64,000 bases of DNA from Clostridia bacterium (GTDB taxonomy: Bacteria; Bacillota; Clostridia; Christensenellales; UBA1242): positions 682,001 through 746,000 of the forward strand of contig CAAGAD010000005.1 of NCBI GenBank assembly GCA_900767715.1. Direction: 5' to 3'. The notes under the pieces were generated by a model, which did not search any database, was not told where the DNA came from, and saw nothing but the letters and a program-made list of their open reading frames with translations. Position 1 is the first letter of the stretch; each line of letters opens with the position of its first letter. The position numbers were made by a program, and so were the translations under genes. Below are positions 41,570-50,419 of the stretch, one piece after another.

Positions 41570-44420
41570 AGTTAGGAAACAATCTGTCAAGGTCGTCAAG
41601 AGTGACCAAAACTTGACGCGGTTTTCCGCTTTCCATTTTCGATATAAAGTGGTGATATTCTAGTTGGTCCATAATGCGCCCCGCACGTGCGAAGCCGACG
41701 CCGAACCTACGTTGAATGCCCGACGCTGACGCCGAGTTGGACTCGATGAAATATCGAAGCACTTGTTTTGCCAATGGGTCGAGTTGGGTATTCATTTCGC
41801 CCGAAGTGATTGGGTCGTCCTGTTTAGCAAAAATTTCCTTCTCGATGTTGGCGTCAAACTTGGCTGGGTTGTTCATCTTAACGAAATCTACGATTGCGTT
41901 AATCTCTTCGCTAGACACATACGCGCCTTGAACACGGCGTGGCATTGGGGCGTCATTAGGCTTGAAGAGCATATCGCCCTTGCCGAGCAAACTCTCCGCG
42001 CCCGCGCAGTCCAGCACGGTTTTGCTGTCTGCAAAGTTGGTGAGTGCGAATGCGATACGGCTTGGGAAATTGGTCTTGATTGTGCCGGTGATTACATCGA
42101 CGCTTGGGCGTTGGGTGGCAACGATTAGATGAATGCCACTCGCACGTGCCTTTTGTGCCAGACGCATAAGTCGTTCTTCTATCTCGCGCTTATTTTCGCT
42201 CATAAGGTCAGCCAACTCGTCTATGATGATGACGATGTATTTCATCTTTTCGAGTGTGCCGTTCTTCACCAAATCCATATTGTTGTATTCTTTGATATTT
42301 ACGACGTGGTGCTTTTGCAGAATCATATATCTGCGTTCCATTTCCTTGATTGCCCAGTTGAGCGCGTTAATTGCTTGTGCCTTTTCGGTGATGACGTGTG
42401 GCGTGAGCAAATGTGGCAAACCGTTGTAGTTGGAGAACTCGACGCGTTTAGGGTCAACCAAAATTATGCGCAAGTCGTCCGGACTAGCCTTGTATATCAT
42501 TGACAAAATCATCGTGTTTAGGCAGACGGACTTACCCGAACCGGTCGAACCTGCCACCAACACATGATAAAGTTTGTCAAGATTGCAATATTGAATGTTG
42601 CCCGAAATGTCTTTGCCCAGCGCCATACAAATTGGGCTCTGTCGCAACCAATAGTCCTTACTGGAAATAATCTCTTGCAAATATACCGGGCTAACTTTAT
42701 CGTTAGGCACTTCAATGCCGACAGCGTTCTTGCCAGGGATTGGCGCTTCGATACGCACTGCACCGTTGGACGCGAGAGCATAGGCAATGTCTTCGGCGTG
42801 GCGTTCAATCATCTTGACCGAAATTCCACTCGGCATACTAAGTTCATAGCGCGTTACGGCTGGACCTTTCGTCACGGCGATGACCTTGGCTGGCACTTTA
42901 AACTCTTCGAGCGATTTTTCTAGGCGGTCAATATTGTCCTGTGTCTTTGCCGAATCGTCATCGTCCGCCTTTTCCACAAGTTTGAGTAGGCTGACAGGTG
43001 GCTTGACATAAGGTCGGCTCTCTTCCACCTTGACTGGTTCAACTGGCGCTGGATTGTAAACCGGTGGTGTAGGTTGGCTCACACTAGCGCTATATGTTGG
43101 TGTGCTAGGCGCAAAAATTGGTGAAATCGGCTCACGCTTTTGCGATTCAATCTCGCGTGGCGCGGACTCAAATATTTGATTAGGCTGGTTGTACTGGTTC
43201 TGCCTTGGCTGATAAGACTGTGTGTCCTTTCGGCTGAGCGCGTCGGCAGCCATTTTGTCATAATCTATTGGCGTTGTGTCTGCACTCTCATTCACGTCAT
43301 CGATAGTTGTGTCGTCGTCCATTTCTTCAATGTCGGCGAAATCTTCTTCAAGTGAATTGTCCACATATTCATCAACATTGTGGATTTGTTCTGCGTTCGA
43401 CACAGAGATGTCTTCGGCTGATTTGCGGTTGAAATTGTTTATCTCGTCCGGACTGCGCTTGATAGTCTTTGGAGTGGTGTATGCCGAATAATCGACCTTG
43501 TTTTCATTCGCTTCTGGCTTGACTGGTGTGTATTGAGATTTAATCGCTTCAAAATCGTTGTTGCGATTGGTGCTGACGAAAATATCGTTGTCCGCTTTCT
43601 TGACCGGTGGTGGCGGAATCACTGGCTCTGGTGGGGTCAAAATATACTCGCGCGTGAGTTCTGGTCGGCTGGCTGGCTTTTTAGGCAAGACGTCCGGCAT
43701 ATCGCTGGAAATGATTTTCGCCTTGTTGTTGCTGAGCCCCAACTTAATGCGCGCGATTTCCGCCTTGTCCTTTTCATTCTTGGCGTCAAGCGTGATTGGC
43801 TGTGGCTCTTTGTAGTCTTGGATTGGAATGAAACTCAACGTCGAGATTTGCGACTTCTTTGGTGCGTATTTTTGGCGCGCAACGTACTCGATGAGTAGGC
43901 TGACAAATATGGCTAGCATAATTGCCAGCGTGATATACGTGCCTACTTTGCCGAGTAATTTGACTAATGGGTGCAAAATTAGGCTGAGCAACAGTCCGCC
44001 CGCACTTATTCCCGACGAATAGGTCATATCCAAAAATTTGCCATATGGTTGCAAAACATAGTCATTGCACAAAATGAGTTGCAAGATGAGCATTAGGGTC
44101 AAGAATATGATTGAAAGATAAACAACATAGCGTTTGTTGACCTTGTATTTCTTCACTTTGATAAGGAATAGCGAGATGATGATTGTGCACACGAGTGCTG
44201 GGTAAATCACCAGCCCAAACACGCCCGTGAAAAAACGCCTAAATATATTGGTAGGCAAAACGCACAATACGAAAGCGACCAAACATACGCCCGCTACAAT
44301 CCATTTGGCATTAAACTTACGTTTTGGCTTATCGGGTTGCTCGGTGCGTTCCTTTTTGACGCGTTCTTTTTTAGGCTTTTCAGGTTTTGGCAATTTAGAA
44401 GTGGAAGTGTAAATCGGCAT
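41568..44420 (-). CDS. ftsK: FtsK/SpoIIIE DNA translocase
   Basis: 950 residues. Pumps chromosomal DNA across the division or sporulation septum. A basic N-terminus (many Lys/Pro), four membrane helices (about 45-190), a long acidic/Pro-rich linker (about 200-480), the RecA-like motor with Walker A GSTGSGKSVCLN (near residue 620) and Walker B IVIIIDELADLM, and a C-terminal winged-helix gamma domain (about 880-950; GIQRRFGVGFARAGRIMDQLE) that reads polar DNA motifs. The start at 44420 follows AAGGGGG; the TTG at 44426 is not used. With other spore genes present, SpoIIIE is the likely role. Confidence 0.95.
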   Translation of the reverse strand: MPIYTSTSKLPKPEKPKKERVKKERTEQPDKPKRKFNAKWIVAGVCLVAFVLCVLPTNIFRRFFTGVFGLVIYPALVCTIIISLFLIKVKKYKVNKRYVVYLSIIFLTLMLILQLILCNDYVLQPYGKFLDMTYSSGISAGGLLLSLILHPLVKLLGKVGTYITLAIMLAIFVSLLIEYVARQKYAPKKSQISTLSFIPIQDYKEPQPITLDAKNEKDKAEIARIKLGLSNNKAKIISSDMPDVLPKKPASRPELTREYILTPPEPVIPPPPVKKADNDIFVSTNRNNDFEAIKSQYTPVKPEANENKVDYSAYTTPKTIKRSPDEINNFNRKSAEDISVSNAEQIHNVDEYVDNSLEEDFADIEEMDDDTTIDDVNESADTTPIDYDKMAADALSRKDTQSYQPRQNQYNQPNQIFESAPREIESQKREPISPIFAPSTPTYSASVSQPTPPVYNPAPVEPVKVEESRPYVKPPVSLLKLVEKADDDDSAKTQDNIDRLEKSLEEFKVPAKVIAVTKGPAVTRYELSMPSGISVKMIERHAEDIAYALASNGAVRIEAPIPGKNAVGIEVPNDKVSPVYLQEIISSKDYWLRQSPICMALGKDISGNIQYCNLDKLYHVLVAGSTGSGKSVCLNTMILSMIYKASPDDLRIILVDPKRVEFSNYNGLPHLLTPHVITEKAQAINALNWAIKEMERRYMILQKHHVVNIKEYNNMDLVKNGTLEKMKYIVIIIDELADLMSENKREIEERLMRLAQKARASGIHLIVATQRPSVDVITGTIKTNFPSRIAFALTNFADSKTVLDCAGAESLLGKGDMLFKPNDAPMPRRVQGAYVSSEEINAIVDFVKMNNPAKFDANIEKEIFAKQDDPITSGEMNTQLDPLAKQVLRYFIESNSASASGIQRRFGVGFARAGRIMDQLEYHHFISKMESGKPRQVLVTLDDLDRLFPN

Positions 44421-44441
44421 AGACAAACCCCCTTATGCCTA

Positions 44442-44470
44442 ATTATAAACAAAAAATAAGAAAAAAACAA
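44442..44470 (-). promoter_or_regulatory. ftsK promoter
   Basis: Minus strand: -35 TTGTTT (44465-44470), 17-bp spacer, -10 TATAAT (44442-44447). Confidence 0.65.
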
Positions 44471-45172
44471 TTAAATTGTGGACATTATGTTGTCACTTAC
44501 GCTAACAAGTTGTATTCCGGCACGCGTGTAGGCGTTAATCACGCTAGGCAGAGCCTCCAACGTGTGCGCTGTTGGGTGCATTAGAATGAGATTGCCGTTT
44601 TGAATCTTTTTGGTGGCGCGCTTGAAAACCAAATCGCTCGACTTATCTCGCCAATCAATCGTGTCCAGCGTCCACATAATAGTTTTGTAGTTGAGTGTGT
44701 TGCAGATTTCCACAGTGGCGCGGTTATACGCCCCGCTTGGTGGCGCAAAAAGAGTCATTTCCACTCCCGTCAACTGCTTGATAAGGTCGTGGCAAGTGGT
44801 AATCTCTTGGCGCTGACGCTCGGCGCTTATCTTGTCGTGGTCTTTGTGTAGATAACCGTGGTTGCCGATTTCAAAGCCGTTGTCCACAATCTTTTTCACG
44901 ATTCCTGGGTTTCTGCTCGCCCAACTGCCACCCACGAAAAAGGTCGCCTTTGCTCCGCCCTCGGTGAGCGCGTGCATAATTGGCTCGATAAACTCGCTCC
45001 CTTGATAGACGTTTATCATCAAACTGGCATTCGGCTTGTTGGTGTCGCCTTTGTAATACACCCCTTCCGTCTTGGCGCTCGCCACAATCGAGTCGAACGG
45101 CAGAGCAAGGCACAAAAGTCCCATAAGCATTACCCCGATTATAACATTAGACACCCACGCTTTTCTCTGCAT
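44471..45172 (-). CDS. ylxY: YlxY-type polysaccharide deacetylase-like protein
   Basis: 233 residues with a signal/anchor helix (about 8-30) and a NodB-type domain. The first catalytic motif is degenerate: TFDDG is replaced by INVYQG, so the catalytic Asp pair is lost. The His pair is kept (NHGYLHKDH), as are the PPSGAYN and LMHPTAHT regions. YlxY of Bacillus has the same loss and the same place after pnp, so orthology is well supported by context. Probably not an active deacetylase. Its ribosome site lies inside the terminator hairpin after pnp. Confidence 0.85.
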   Translation of the reverse strand: MQRKAWVSNVIIGVMLMGLLCLALPFDSIVASAKTEGVYYKGDTNKPNASLMINVYQGSEFIEPIMHALTEGGAKATFFVGGSWASRNPGIVKKIVDNGFEIGNHGYLHKDHDKISAERQRQEITTCHDLIKQLTGVEMTLFAPPSGAYNRATVEICNTLNYKTIMWTLDTIDWRDKSSDLVFKRATKKIQNGNLILMHPTAHTLEALPSVINAYTRAGIQLVSVSDNIMSTI

Positions 45173-45211
45173 AAAAAAAACTCCTATGCTATTTTATGTG
45201 AGCATAGGAGT
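45173..45211 (-). terminator. pnp terminator that contains the ylxY ribosome site
   Basis: 11-bp perfect stem ACTCCTATGCT/AGCATAGGAGT (45180-45190 and 45201-45211), 10-nt loop, then eight T and the ylxY ATG. The 3' arm carries the AGGAG of ylxY. Confidence 0.85.
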
Positions 45212-45218
45212 GAAAATG

Positions 45219-47303
45219 TTATAGTTTTGCAATAAGGCGGAAATCTACACGGCCTTTGTCGTCGATTTTGATGACTTTGACGCGAACACGGTCGCCAATC
45301 TTGACAACGTCTTCCACTTTTTCCACGCGCTTGTCGCTGAGTTTGGAAATGTGAATCATACCGTCCTTACCGTTGGCTACTTCTACGAATGCGCCGAACT
45401 GCATAATGCGAACGACAGTGCCTTCGTATTCCTTGTCCATCTCAAATTCCATACAGATGTCTTCGATAATCTTACGGGCTTCGTTAATCTTGTCCATATC
45501 GCTGTGGCTGATGAACACTTTGCCGTCGTCTTCGATGTCAATCTTGACGCCAGTTTTGTCAATGATTTCATTGATAGTCTTACCACCAGTGCCGATGACT
45601 TCTCTAATTTTGTCTGGGTTGATGTTGAAGGTAACAATCTTTGGAGCATAAGGGCTCAAATGGTCGTTAGGCATTGGCAAGCATTCAAGCATTTTGCCCA
45701 TAATGTGCATTCTGCCGATACGTGCTTGTTCAAGCGCAGTCTTCAAGATGTCACGGTCAATGCCGTGAATCTTCATATCCATTTGGATTGCGGTGATACC
45801 GCGTTCAGTGCCCGCAACTTTGAAGTCCATATCGCCGGTAAAGTCTTCCAAACCTTGAATGTCGGTCAAAACGACTACCTTGCCAGTTTCTTTGTCCTTC
45901 ATAAGACCCATTGCAATGCCTGCAACCGGGCTACTGATAGGCACGCCGGCGTCCATAAGCGCAAGGGTGCTTCCACAAACGCTGGCTTGGCTAGTAGAGC
46001 CGTTTGATGTGAGCACTTCACTCACAAGGCGGATTGCGTATGGGAATTCTTCCACGCTAGGAATCACTGGGAGCAAAGCACGTTCTGCGAGTGCGCCGTG
46101 ACCGATTTCACGACGACCAGGGCTCTTTAAAGGTTTTGCTTCGCCAGTAGAATATGGTGGCATATTGTAGTGGTGCATATAACGTTTGGTGTCTTCGTCG
46201 TCCAAACCTTCGAGTTCTTGGGCTTCACTAATCATACCGAGCGTAAGCGTGGTGCAAACTTGTGTAAGTCCGCGAGTGAACACGCCCGAACCGTGAACGC
46301 GTGGCAATACGCCGTGGTCACACCAAATTGGACGCACTTCGGTGGTCTTACGACCGTCAGGACGTACGCCGTCGAAAATGATTTTGTGACGAATTTGCTC
46401 TTTCTCAATGGCGAACAAAACATTCTTGATGTGTCCTGCGCCGTCTGGATAGATGTCTGCAAAATGATTCAATGTGTCTGCAGTCAAATCATCGATAGCG
46501 ATTTCTCTCTCGCCCTTGTCGAAATGAGTGAGGGCTTCTGCCATTTTGTCGCTAGCATAAGCGCGTACGTCTTTTGCCAAATCTTCTGGTGGCAAAATTA
46601 AGTGAACGCGAGTAGATTTTGGCACGCCGACCGCTTTGACGATTGACTCAATCCATTCCACTTGCTTCTTGATTTCTTCGTGAGCAAACATAATGGCGTC
46701 AAGCATAGTATCTTCGCTGACTTGCTTCGCGCCTGCTTCCACCATCAAAACGGCTTCACGCGTACCGCTGACAGTCAAGTCGAGTTCGCTGTTGTCCATT
46801 TCGCTGTTGGTAGGGTTGATAACGAATTTGCCGTCGATGAGTCCAACGTGAACAGCGCCGGTTGGTCCTTCAAACGGAATGTCACTGATTGACAATGCGA
46901 TTGATGAGCCGAGCATTGCATACACTTCTGGGCTGATTTCTGGGTCAACCGACATTGGTGTGCAAACGACTGCTACGTCATTGTAAAAGCCCTTTGGGAA
47001 CAATGGGCGCAATGGGCGGTCAATCAAACGGCTGACCAAAATTGCTTTGTCACTTGCGCGACCTTCACGGCGTTTCCAACCGCCAGGGATTTTGCCAACG
47101 GTGTACATCTTCTCTTCGTAATCTACGCCGAGTGGGAAAAAGTCGATGCCGGGACGTGGCTCTTTCGCCATTGTGACGTTGACCATAACGGCTGTGTCAC
47201 CGCAACGTACCATACAACTGCCGTTAGAGAGCATACAATAACGACCAACTTCCACGCTCACTTCACGATTGCCAATGGTTGTAGTAAAAATTTGTCTTTC
47301 CAT
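45219..47303 (-). CDS. pnp: Polyribonucleotide nucleotidyltransferase (PNPase)
   Basis: 694-residue trimeric 3'-5' phosphorolytic exoribonuclease. Two RNase PH domains (N-terminal FTTTIGNREVSVEVG; second with the catalytic core around SNGSTSQASVCGSTLALMDAG), a KH domain (GTGGKTINEIIDKTG) and an S1 domain (YEGTVVRIMQFGAFVEV) are all present. The start follows AAAGGAAG. It lies downstream of rpsO with a GC-rich hairpin between, the classic order. Confidence 0.97.
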   Translation of the reverse strand: MERQIFTTTIGNREVSVEVGRYCMLSNGSCMVRCGDTAVMVNVTMAKEPRPGIDFFPLGVDYEEKMYTVGKIPGGWKRREGRASDKAILVSRLIDRPLRPLFPKGFYNDVAVVCTPMSVDPEISPEVYAMLGSSIALSISDIPFEGPTGAVHVGLIDGKFVINPTNSEMDNSELDLTVSGTREAVLMVEAGAKQVSEDTMLDAIMFAHEEIKKQVEWIESIVKAVGVPKSTRVHLILPPEDLAKDVRAYASDKMAEALTHFDKGEREIAIDDLTADTLNHFADIYPDGAGHIKNVLFAIEKEQIRHKIIFDGVRPDGRKTTEVRPIWCDHGVLPRVHGSGVFTRGLTQVCTTLTLGMISEAQELEGLDDEDTKRYMHHYNMPPYSTGEAKPLKSPGRREIGHGALAERALLPVIPSVEEFPYAIRLVSEVLTSNGSTSQASVCGSTLALMDAGVPISSPVAGIAMGLMKDKETGKVVVLTDIQGLEDFTGDMDFKVAGTERGITAIQMDMKIHGIDRDILKTALEQARIGRMHIMGKMLECLPMPNDHLSPYAPKIVTFNINPDKIREVIGTGGKTINEIIDKTGVKIDIEDDGKVFISHSDMDKINEARKIIEDICMEFEMDKEYEGTVVRIMQFGAFVEVANGKDGMIHISKLSDKRVEKVEDVVKIGDRVRVKVIKIDDKGRVDFRLIAKL

Positions 47304-47339
47304 ATTTTCTTCCTTTTATTTAGAATTTTGCCCCATAAA

Positions 47340-47373
47340 AATAATAAAAAGGGGGCGAAATAAACACACCCCC
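47340..47373 (-). terminator. Hairpin between rpsO and pnp
   Basis: Minus strand GGGGG ... CCCCC (47369-47373 with 47351-47355), 13-nt loop, followed by TTTTTATT. Partial terminator or RNA-processing site. Confidence 0.65.
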
Positions 47374-47383
47374 ATTTTTAAAA

Positions 47384-47644
47384 TTATCTAATACCAAGTT
47401 TTTCTTTCAAAGCACGATAGCGATTGATATCTGTGTTTTCAAGATAGCGCAACAACTTTCTACGAGTAGCAGTCATCTTCAAAAGACCACGTGTAGAGTG
47501 TTTGTCTTGCTTGTTAGCCTTCAAATGTTCAGTAAGATTAGCAATACGAGCAGTCAAAAGAGCGATTTGCACTTCAACACTGCCAGTGTCCTTCTCGTCC
47601 TTACCATATTCAGCCACGATTTGTTTCTTGTCAATAGTTGCCAT
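47384..47644 (-). CDS. rpsO: 30S ribosomal protein S15
   Basis: 86-residue helical protein of the central domain of 16S rRNA. DTGSVEVQIALLTARI, HLKANKQDKHSTRGLL and RRKLLRYLE are diagnostic. The start follows AAAGGAG. The leader of about 75 nt could hold the usual S15 feedback site, but I could not identify a specific fold. Confidence 0.97.
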   Translation of the reverse strand: MATIDKKQIVAEYGKDEKDTGSVEVQIALLTARIANLTEHLKANKQDKHSTRGLLKMTATRRKLLRYLENTDINRYRALKEKLGIR

Positions 47645-47725
47645 AAGTTCTCTCCTTTACATAAATTTGCCTAAAACTGCGTCCGCGCCCGAGAAGTCGC
47701 CAGACAAAGTTTCGGTAACGAAATT

Positions 47726-47754
47726 AATATACCACACCAAACACATTTTGTAAA
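47726..47754 (-). promoter_or_regulatory. rpsO promoter
   Basis: Minus strand: -35 TTTACA (47749-47754), 17-bp spacer, -10 TATATT (47726-47731). Confidence 0.75.
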
Positions 47755-47785
47755 GGGTTTTTGTAAAGCAATTTTTACATTTTTT

Positions 47786-47888
47786 ATTTCCGCTACCGGA
47801 AATTTATCGTACAAAAGTATGGAGTTTATTTCCGATATCGGCAATTTTGCGGGGTATAATCTTGCGTCAAATTTCCGGTATGGGAAAT
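47786..47888. promoter_or_regulatory. Three phased 18-bp palindromes
   Basis: ATTTCCG-N4-CGGAAAT at 47786-47803 (perfect), and variants at 47828-47845 (right arm CGGCAAT) and 47871-47888 (right arm GGGAAAT). Centres are 42 and 43 bp apart, four helical turns. They occupy the gap upstream of the rpsO promoter. Confidence 0.7.
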
Positions 47889-47942
47889 TTTGATAAAATT
47901 ATGTAAATTCAATCTTGCCGATAAACGCTTTCGCAAACGCAA

Positions 47943-47966
47943 CAAAAAGACACCCGCTGGTGTCTT
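47943..47966 (-). terminator. Terminator of the barstar-like gene
   Basis: AAGACACC-AGCG-GGTGTCTT on the minus strand followed by TTT. Confidence 0.7.
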
Positions 47967-47970
47967 AATG

Positions 47971-48288
47971 TTAGACGTTTACAAATGTAATGGCGTTGTT
48001 GGCATATTGAGTGGTGAATTTTTTAATTACAGTAAAAATGTTGTTCCACTCATAGTTTTCAGTTGTTTTATAATTTTCGATTTGGTCTAAATCAAAGTTT
48101 AGAAATACAAATTCCACGTTATCTTTGTGGCAATACCATAAGAACTCGCTTAGGTTATTGGCGTTGTAGTTCAAATTCGTTTCACCCTGCCAGTCAACAA
48201 ACCTATCTGCGTCCAGTTTTTTCACAATGTCTTCATAGAACGCTTTGTAGTCTTTAATCGTGTTTCTGTCATAAACTATTTTTCTCAT
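47971..48288 (-). CDS. Barstar-like immunity protein
   Basis: 105 residues. Barstar-type features: a beta strand at the N-terminus (MRKIVYDRNTIKDYKAFYEDI), a helix-leading segment NYNANNLSEFLW that fits the barstar 'Y.ENLDALW' helix, and a C-terminal strand ITFVNV. The barstar contact Asp residues are not clearly kept, so the pairing surface must differ. It starts 10 nt after the barnase-like gene with AAAGGAG, so the two are co-expressed and it should neutralise that nuclease. Confidence 0.65.
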   Translation of the reverse strand: MRKIVYDRNTIKDYKAFYEDIVKKLDADRFVDWQGETNLNYNANNLSEFLWYCHKDNVEFVFLNFDLDQIENYKTTENYEWNNIFTVIKKFTTQYANNAITFVNV

Positions 48289-48298
48289 ATAATCTCCT

Positions 48299-48829
48299 TT
48301 AATTTATATAATAAAAAGTTATACCGTGATCTGGCGAATAAAACATCAAACCATCACTTGAATAATATAATCTTTTCATATTTCTTCGCCCCTCAGTATA
48401 ATCAATATCACATTCTCTCCATATACGTCCGTCCTTTTCTGGCAAAAATGGAGGTATATTTCCGTATATATCGCCACCAATCATTTTTCCAGGAGCCTTG
48501 CCCGCCAGTGTATTTTTTGAGGAGTCCCAACCATATATTTCTTCTGCTTCTTGTTTTGTCACATAGTAATCTGGCAATCTACCATATACTTTTAAATAGA
48601 TGTCCGGAGATTCTGCGCCTTTATTAGATATTGTTCCAAAAGCCTTTTGTCTTATATATTCATAGTAGCATTCACAGAAAAGATGATTCTTTTTTCCTAT
48701 TGGTGGACTGTTCTTTTTTTCAAATATTCTCCGGTCATTATATACACAGTTAAAACAGTGTGTAACTCTCAGATCTGGATGTGCCCATTTTACGAATCTA
48801 GAACTAATCGTATAATCGCCGTTTGCCAA
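48299..48829 (-). CDS. Barnase-like ribonuclease toxin
   Basis: 176 residues. The C-terminal ~95 residues align with barnase throughout: RLPDYYVTKQEAEEIYGW, LAGKAPGKMIGGDI, WRECDIDYTEGRRN and SSDGLMFYSPDHGITF. Catalytic equivalents are all kept: Glu139 (E73), Arg149 (R83), Arg153 (R87), His168 (H102). Residues 1-75 are a separate Cys/His-rich piece (HCFNC...NHLFCEC) like the short domain before toxins in phage-head-derived polymorphic toxins. No signal peptide. The TTG at 48829 is the first standard start. The frame is open 5' of it to about 48884 without an ATG, and a well-placed AGGAG-ATG there is in another frame, so the 5' end may be truncated or frameshifted. Confidence 0.8.
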   Translation of the reverse strand: MANGDYTISSRFVKWAHPDLRVTHCFNCVYNDRRIFEKKNSPPIGKKNHLFCECYYEYIRQKAFGTISNKGAESPDIYLKVYGRLPDYYVTKQEAEEIYGWDSSKNTLAGKAPGKMIGGDIYGNIPPFLPEKDGRIWRECDIDYTEGRRNMKRLYYSSDGLMFYSPDHGITFYYIN

Positions 48830-48963
48830 ATTATCCTTTTCATTTTTGATGTTGTATTTGATATACCCATATACTATTCTCCTATACTAAATAAGTCAAT
48901 AGATTATAACATTGAAATTTGTTAATATTATTTTTTACTGACAGTTTTATAATAGCTTTAGTA

Positions 48964-48990
48964 CCAAAAAAACACCCGCAGGGTGTCTTT
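48964..48990 (-). terminator. Terminator of the double-zinc-ribbon gene
   Basis: ACACCC-GCA-GGGTGT flanked by A and T runs, just past the stop at 48991. Confidence 0.75.
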
Positions 48991-49485
48991 TTACAACTTC
49001 TTACCACAATTTCGACAGTAGTCGTCCTTTGCATTGTTCGCAGTTTGGCAATTAGCGCAGATTTTACGCACTGGTTCACCGCACTTGCCACAGAACATTT
49101 CGTCTGAATCGATAGGGTCGCCACATTTTGGACAGTTGTTGCCGACCACGTCATTGATAAGTTTACTAGTGTAGCCTGTGACAACAATCTTTAAACCAAG
49201 GCTAGCCAATTCCCAACCAACACTCATTACCGCGCCGAATGGAATAAACAAAACGAATGGGACAATTAGACGGGCAGTAAAACCACTACCACTTTCTTTA
49301 AAAGCACCATCGCCCGCTGTGACAAACAACACGAAGCACGTAAACATGGCGATTCCGCCAATGATTGCTAAAGTTAAACCAATGGTGAGCAATTTCTTTC
49401 GCAAAGATTTTGCCTTTTCACAGTTAGCCACATTGCTGACGTCAGCATTAAGGTTTTTGATTTCTTCTCTAAGTTTGGTAAACAT
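48991..49485 (-). CDS. Two-helix membrane protein with double zinc ribbon
   Basis: 164 residues. Coiled N-terminus (about 1-28), two membrane helices (about 30-55 and 70-95), then two zinc ribbons at the C-terminus with four CxxC pairs: CPKC, CGKC, CANC and CRNC. It resembles bacterial DZR proteins; the ribbon side should be cytoplasmic. Partner unknown. The start follows AGGAG and a promoter (TTTACA/TAATAT) lies upstream. Its position between a toxin module and a lipoprotein gene has no obvious meaning. Confidence 0.65.
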   Translation of the reverse strand: MFTKLREEIKNLNADVSNVANCEKAKSLRKKLLTIGLTLAIIGGIAMFTCFVLFVTAGDGAFKESGSGFTARLIVPFVLFIPFGAVMSVGWELASLGLKIVVTGYTSKLINDVVGNNCPKCGDPIDSDEMFCGKCGEPVRKICANCQTANNAKDDYCRNCGKKL

Positions 49486-49504
49486 AGTTTTCTCCTACAA
49501 ATAT

Positions 49505-49533
49505 ATATTAACATAGGAATTGCATATTGTAAA
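49505..49533 (-). promoter_or_regulatory. Promoter of the double-zinc-ribbon gene
   Basis: Minus strand: -35 TTTACA (49528-49533), 17-bp spacer, -10 TAATAT (49505-49510). Confidence 0.7.
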
Positions 49534-49534
49534 G

Positions 49535-50404
49535 TTAAATTTGGGCGGTTGATGCTTCTATTTCGGCAATTATGCCTTCCACTTCTGCCACGACGGTGTC
49601 TGTCACCTTTGAATAGTCTATCTTGTGGAATTCACTATGCATAGTGTAATATATCTTATCTTCTTCGGCAGCGTCGCTAGAACTATTCAAATCGCAATCA
49701 TATTCATACGAGGCTAGGCTCACAACCCTATAATCGCCGTCGATTTCAATACTGCCATACACGTAGAATTGCGGACTTGAATCATCGTCATTTTCGCGAC
49801 CATACTCGATGACATAATTGCCCTTTTCGTTGATTGAAACACAAGTTAGATTGCCATTTTCTATCTCGTAAATGTATTCATGAAGGAACTCACTCATTTT
49901 GCCGTCGGCAGTATATGCTAGGAGATTTTTCTTTTCTGTGGTTGTTTTCGTCCAACTTACATCGCCGTCATTTTTGGCATACGAAATGAACCCGTTACCC
50001 TCTTCAACTTTGATTGCGTTGTGAGTTGCACTCTTGGAATAGGTAAATTGCTTGCCGTTAGACAACTGCCCAGAATACATTGTTTGTTCGTCTACGTTTT
50101 TGCCGTTTTTGATTATATTAACATTGTATGTAAAGTTAGCATATCTATTGTCCAAGTTCATAACGCCCGTATATTTTGCCTTTTTCAAGATTGCAATGGC
50201 GTCTTCTTTGGTGAGTTTGCTGGTCAAAATATTCAAGTCTTCTCGCACTTCGTCCATAAAGTCGCGCGCGTCCTCCATTGCCTCGAACGCACTGTCTGCT
50301 TGGTCTTGCGTAACGTTGACATTCGCACAACCCACGAAGGTCAATGCGCCCACGCCCGCCAAAAGTCCTATGGCAAGACCTTTAACTAATTTGTTTTTGT
50401 TCAT
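49535..50404 (-). CDS. Secreted lipoprotein
   Basis: 289 residues. Signal peptide with lipobox LTFVGC, so the mature protein is expected to begin at that Cys. After an acidic helix (about 35-65; AFEAMEDARDFMDEVREDL) the protein is beta-rich with YTGVMNLDNRYANFTYNVNI and YGSIEIDGDYRVVSL, a pattern of extracellular beta-sandwich lipoproteins (LolA/LprG-like at best). No enzyme motif. The start at 50404 follows AAGGAG. Divergent from an XRE repressor with two palindromic operators over its promoter. Confidence 0.7.
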   Translation of the reverse strand: MNKNKLVKGLAIGLLAGVGALTFVGCANVNVTQDQADSAFEAMEDARDFMDEVREDLNILTSKLTKEDAIAILKKAKYTGVMNLDNRYANFTYNVNIIKNGKNVDEQTMYSGQLSNGKQFTYSKSATHNAIKVEEGNGFISYAKNDGDVSWTKTTTEKKNLLAYTADGKMSEFLHEYIYEIENGNLTCVSINEKGNYVIEYGRENDDDSSPQFYVYGSIEIDGDYRVVSLASYEYDCDLNSSSDAAEEDKIYYTMHSEFHKIDYSKVTDTVVAEVEGIIAEIEASTAQI

Positions 50405-50419
50405 AATTCTCTCCTTAAT

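Noticed and set aside
47890..48090. 66-codon plus-strand frame after a TATAAT at 47855
   Set aside because: No -35 at proper distance, no ribosome site, antisense to the barstar-like gene and its terminator.
48882..49187. 101-codon minus-strand frame overlapping the zinc-ribbon gene
   Set aside because: Covers a terminator and the coding region in another frame; no ribosome site.
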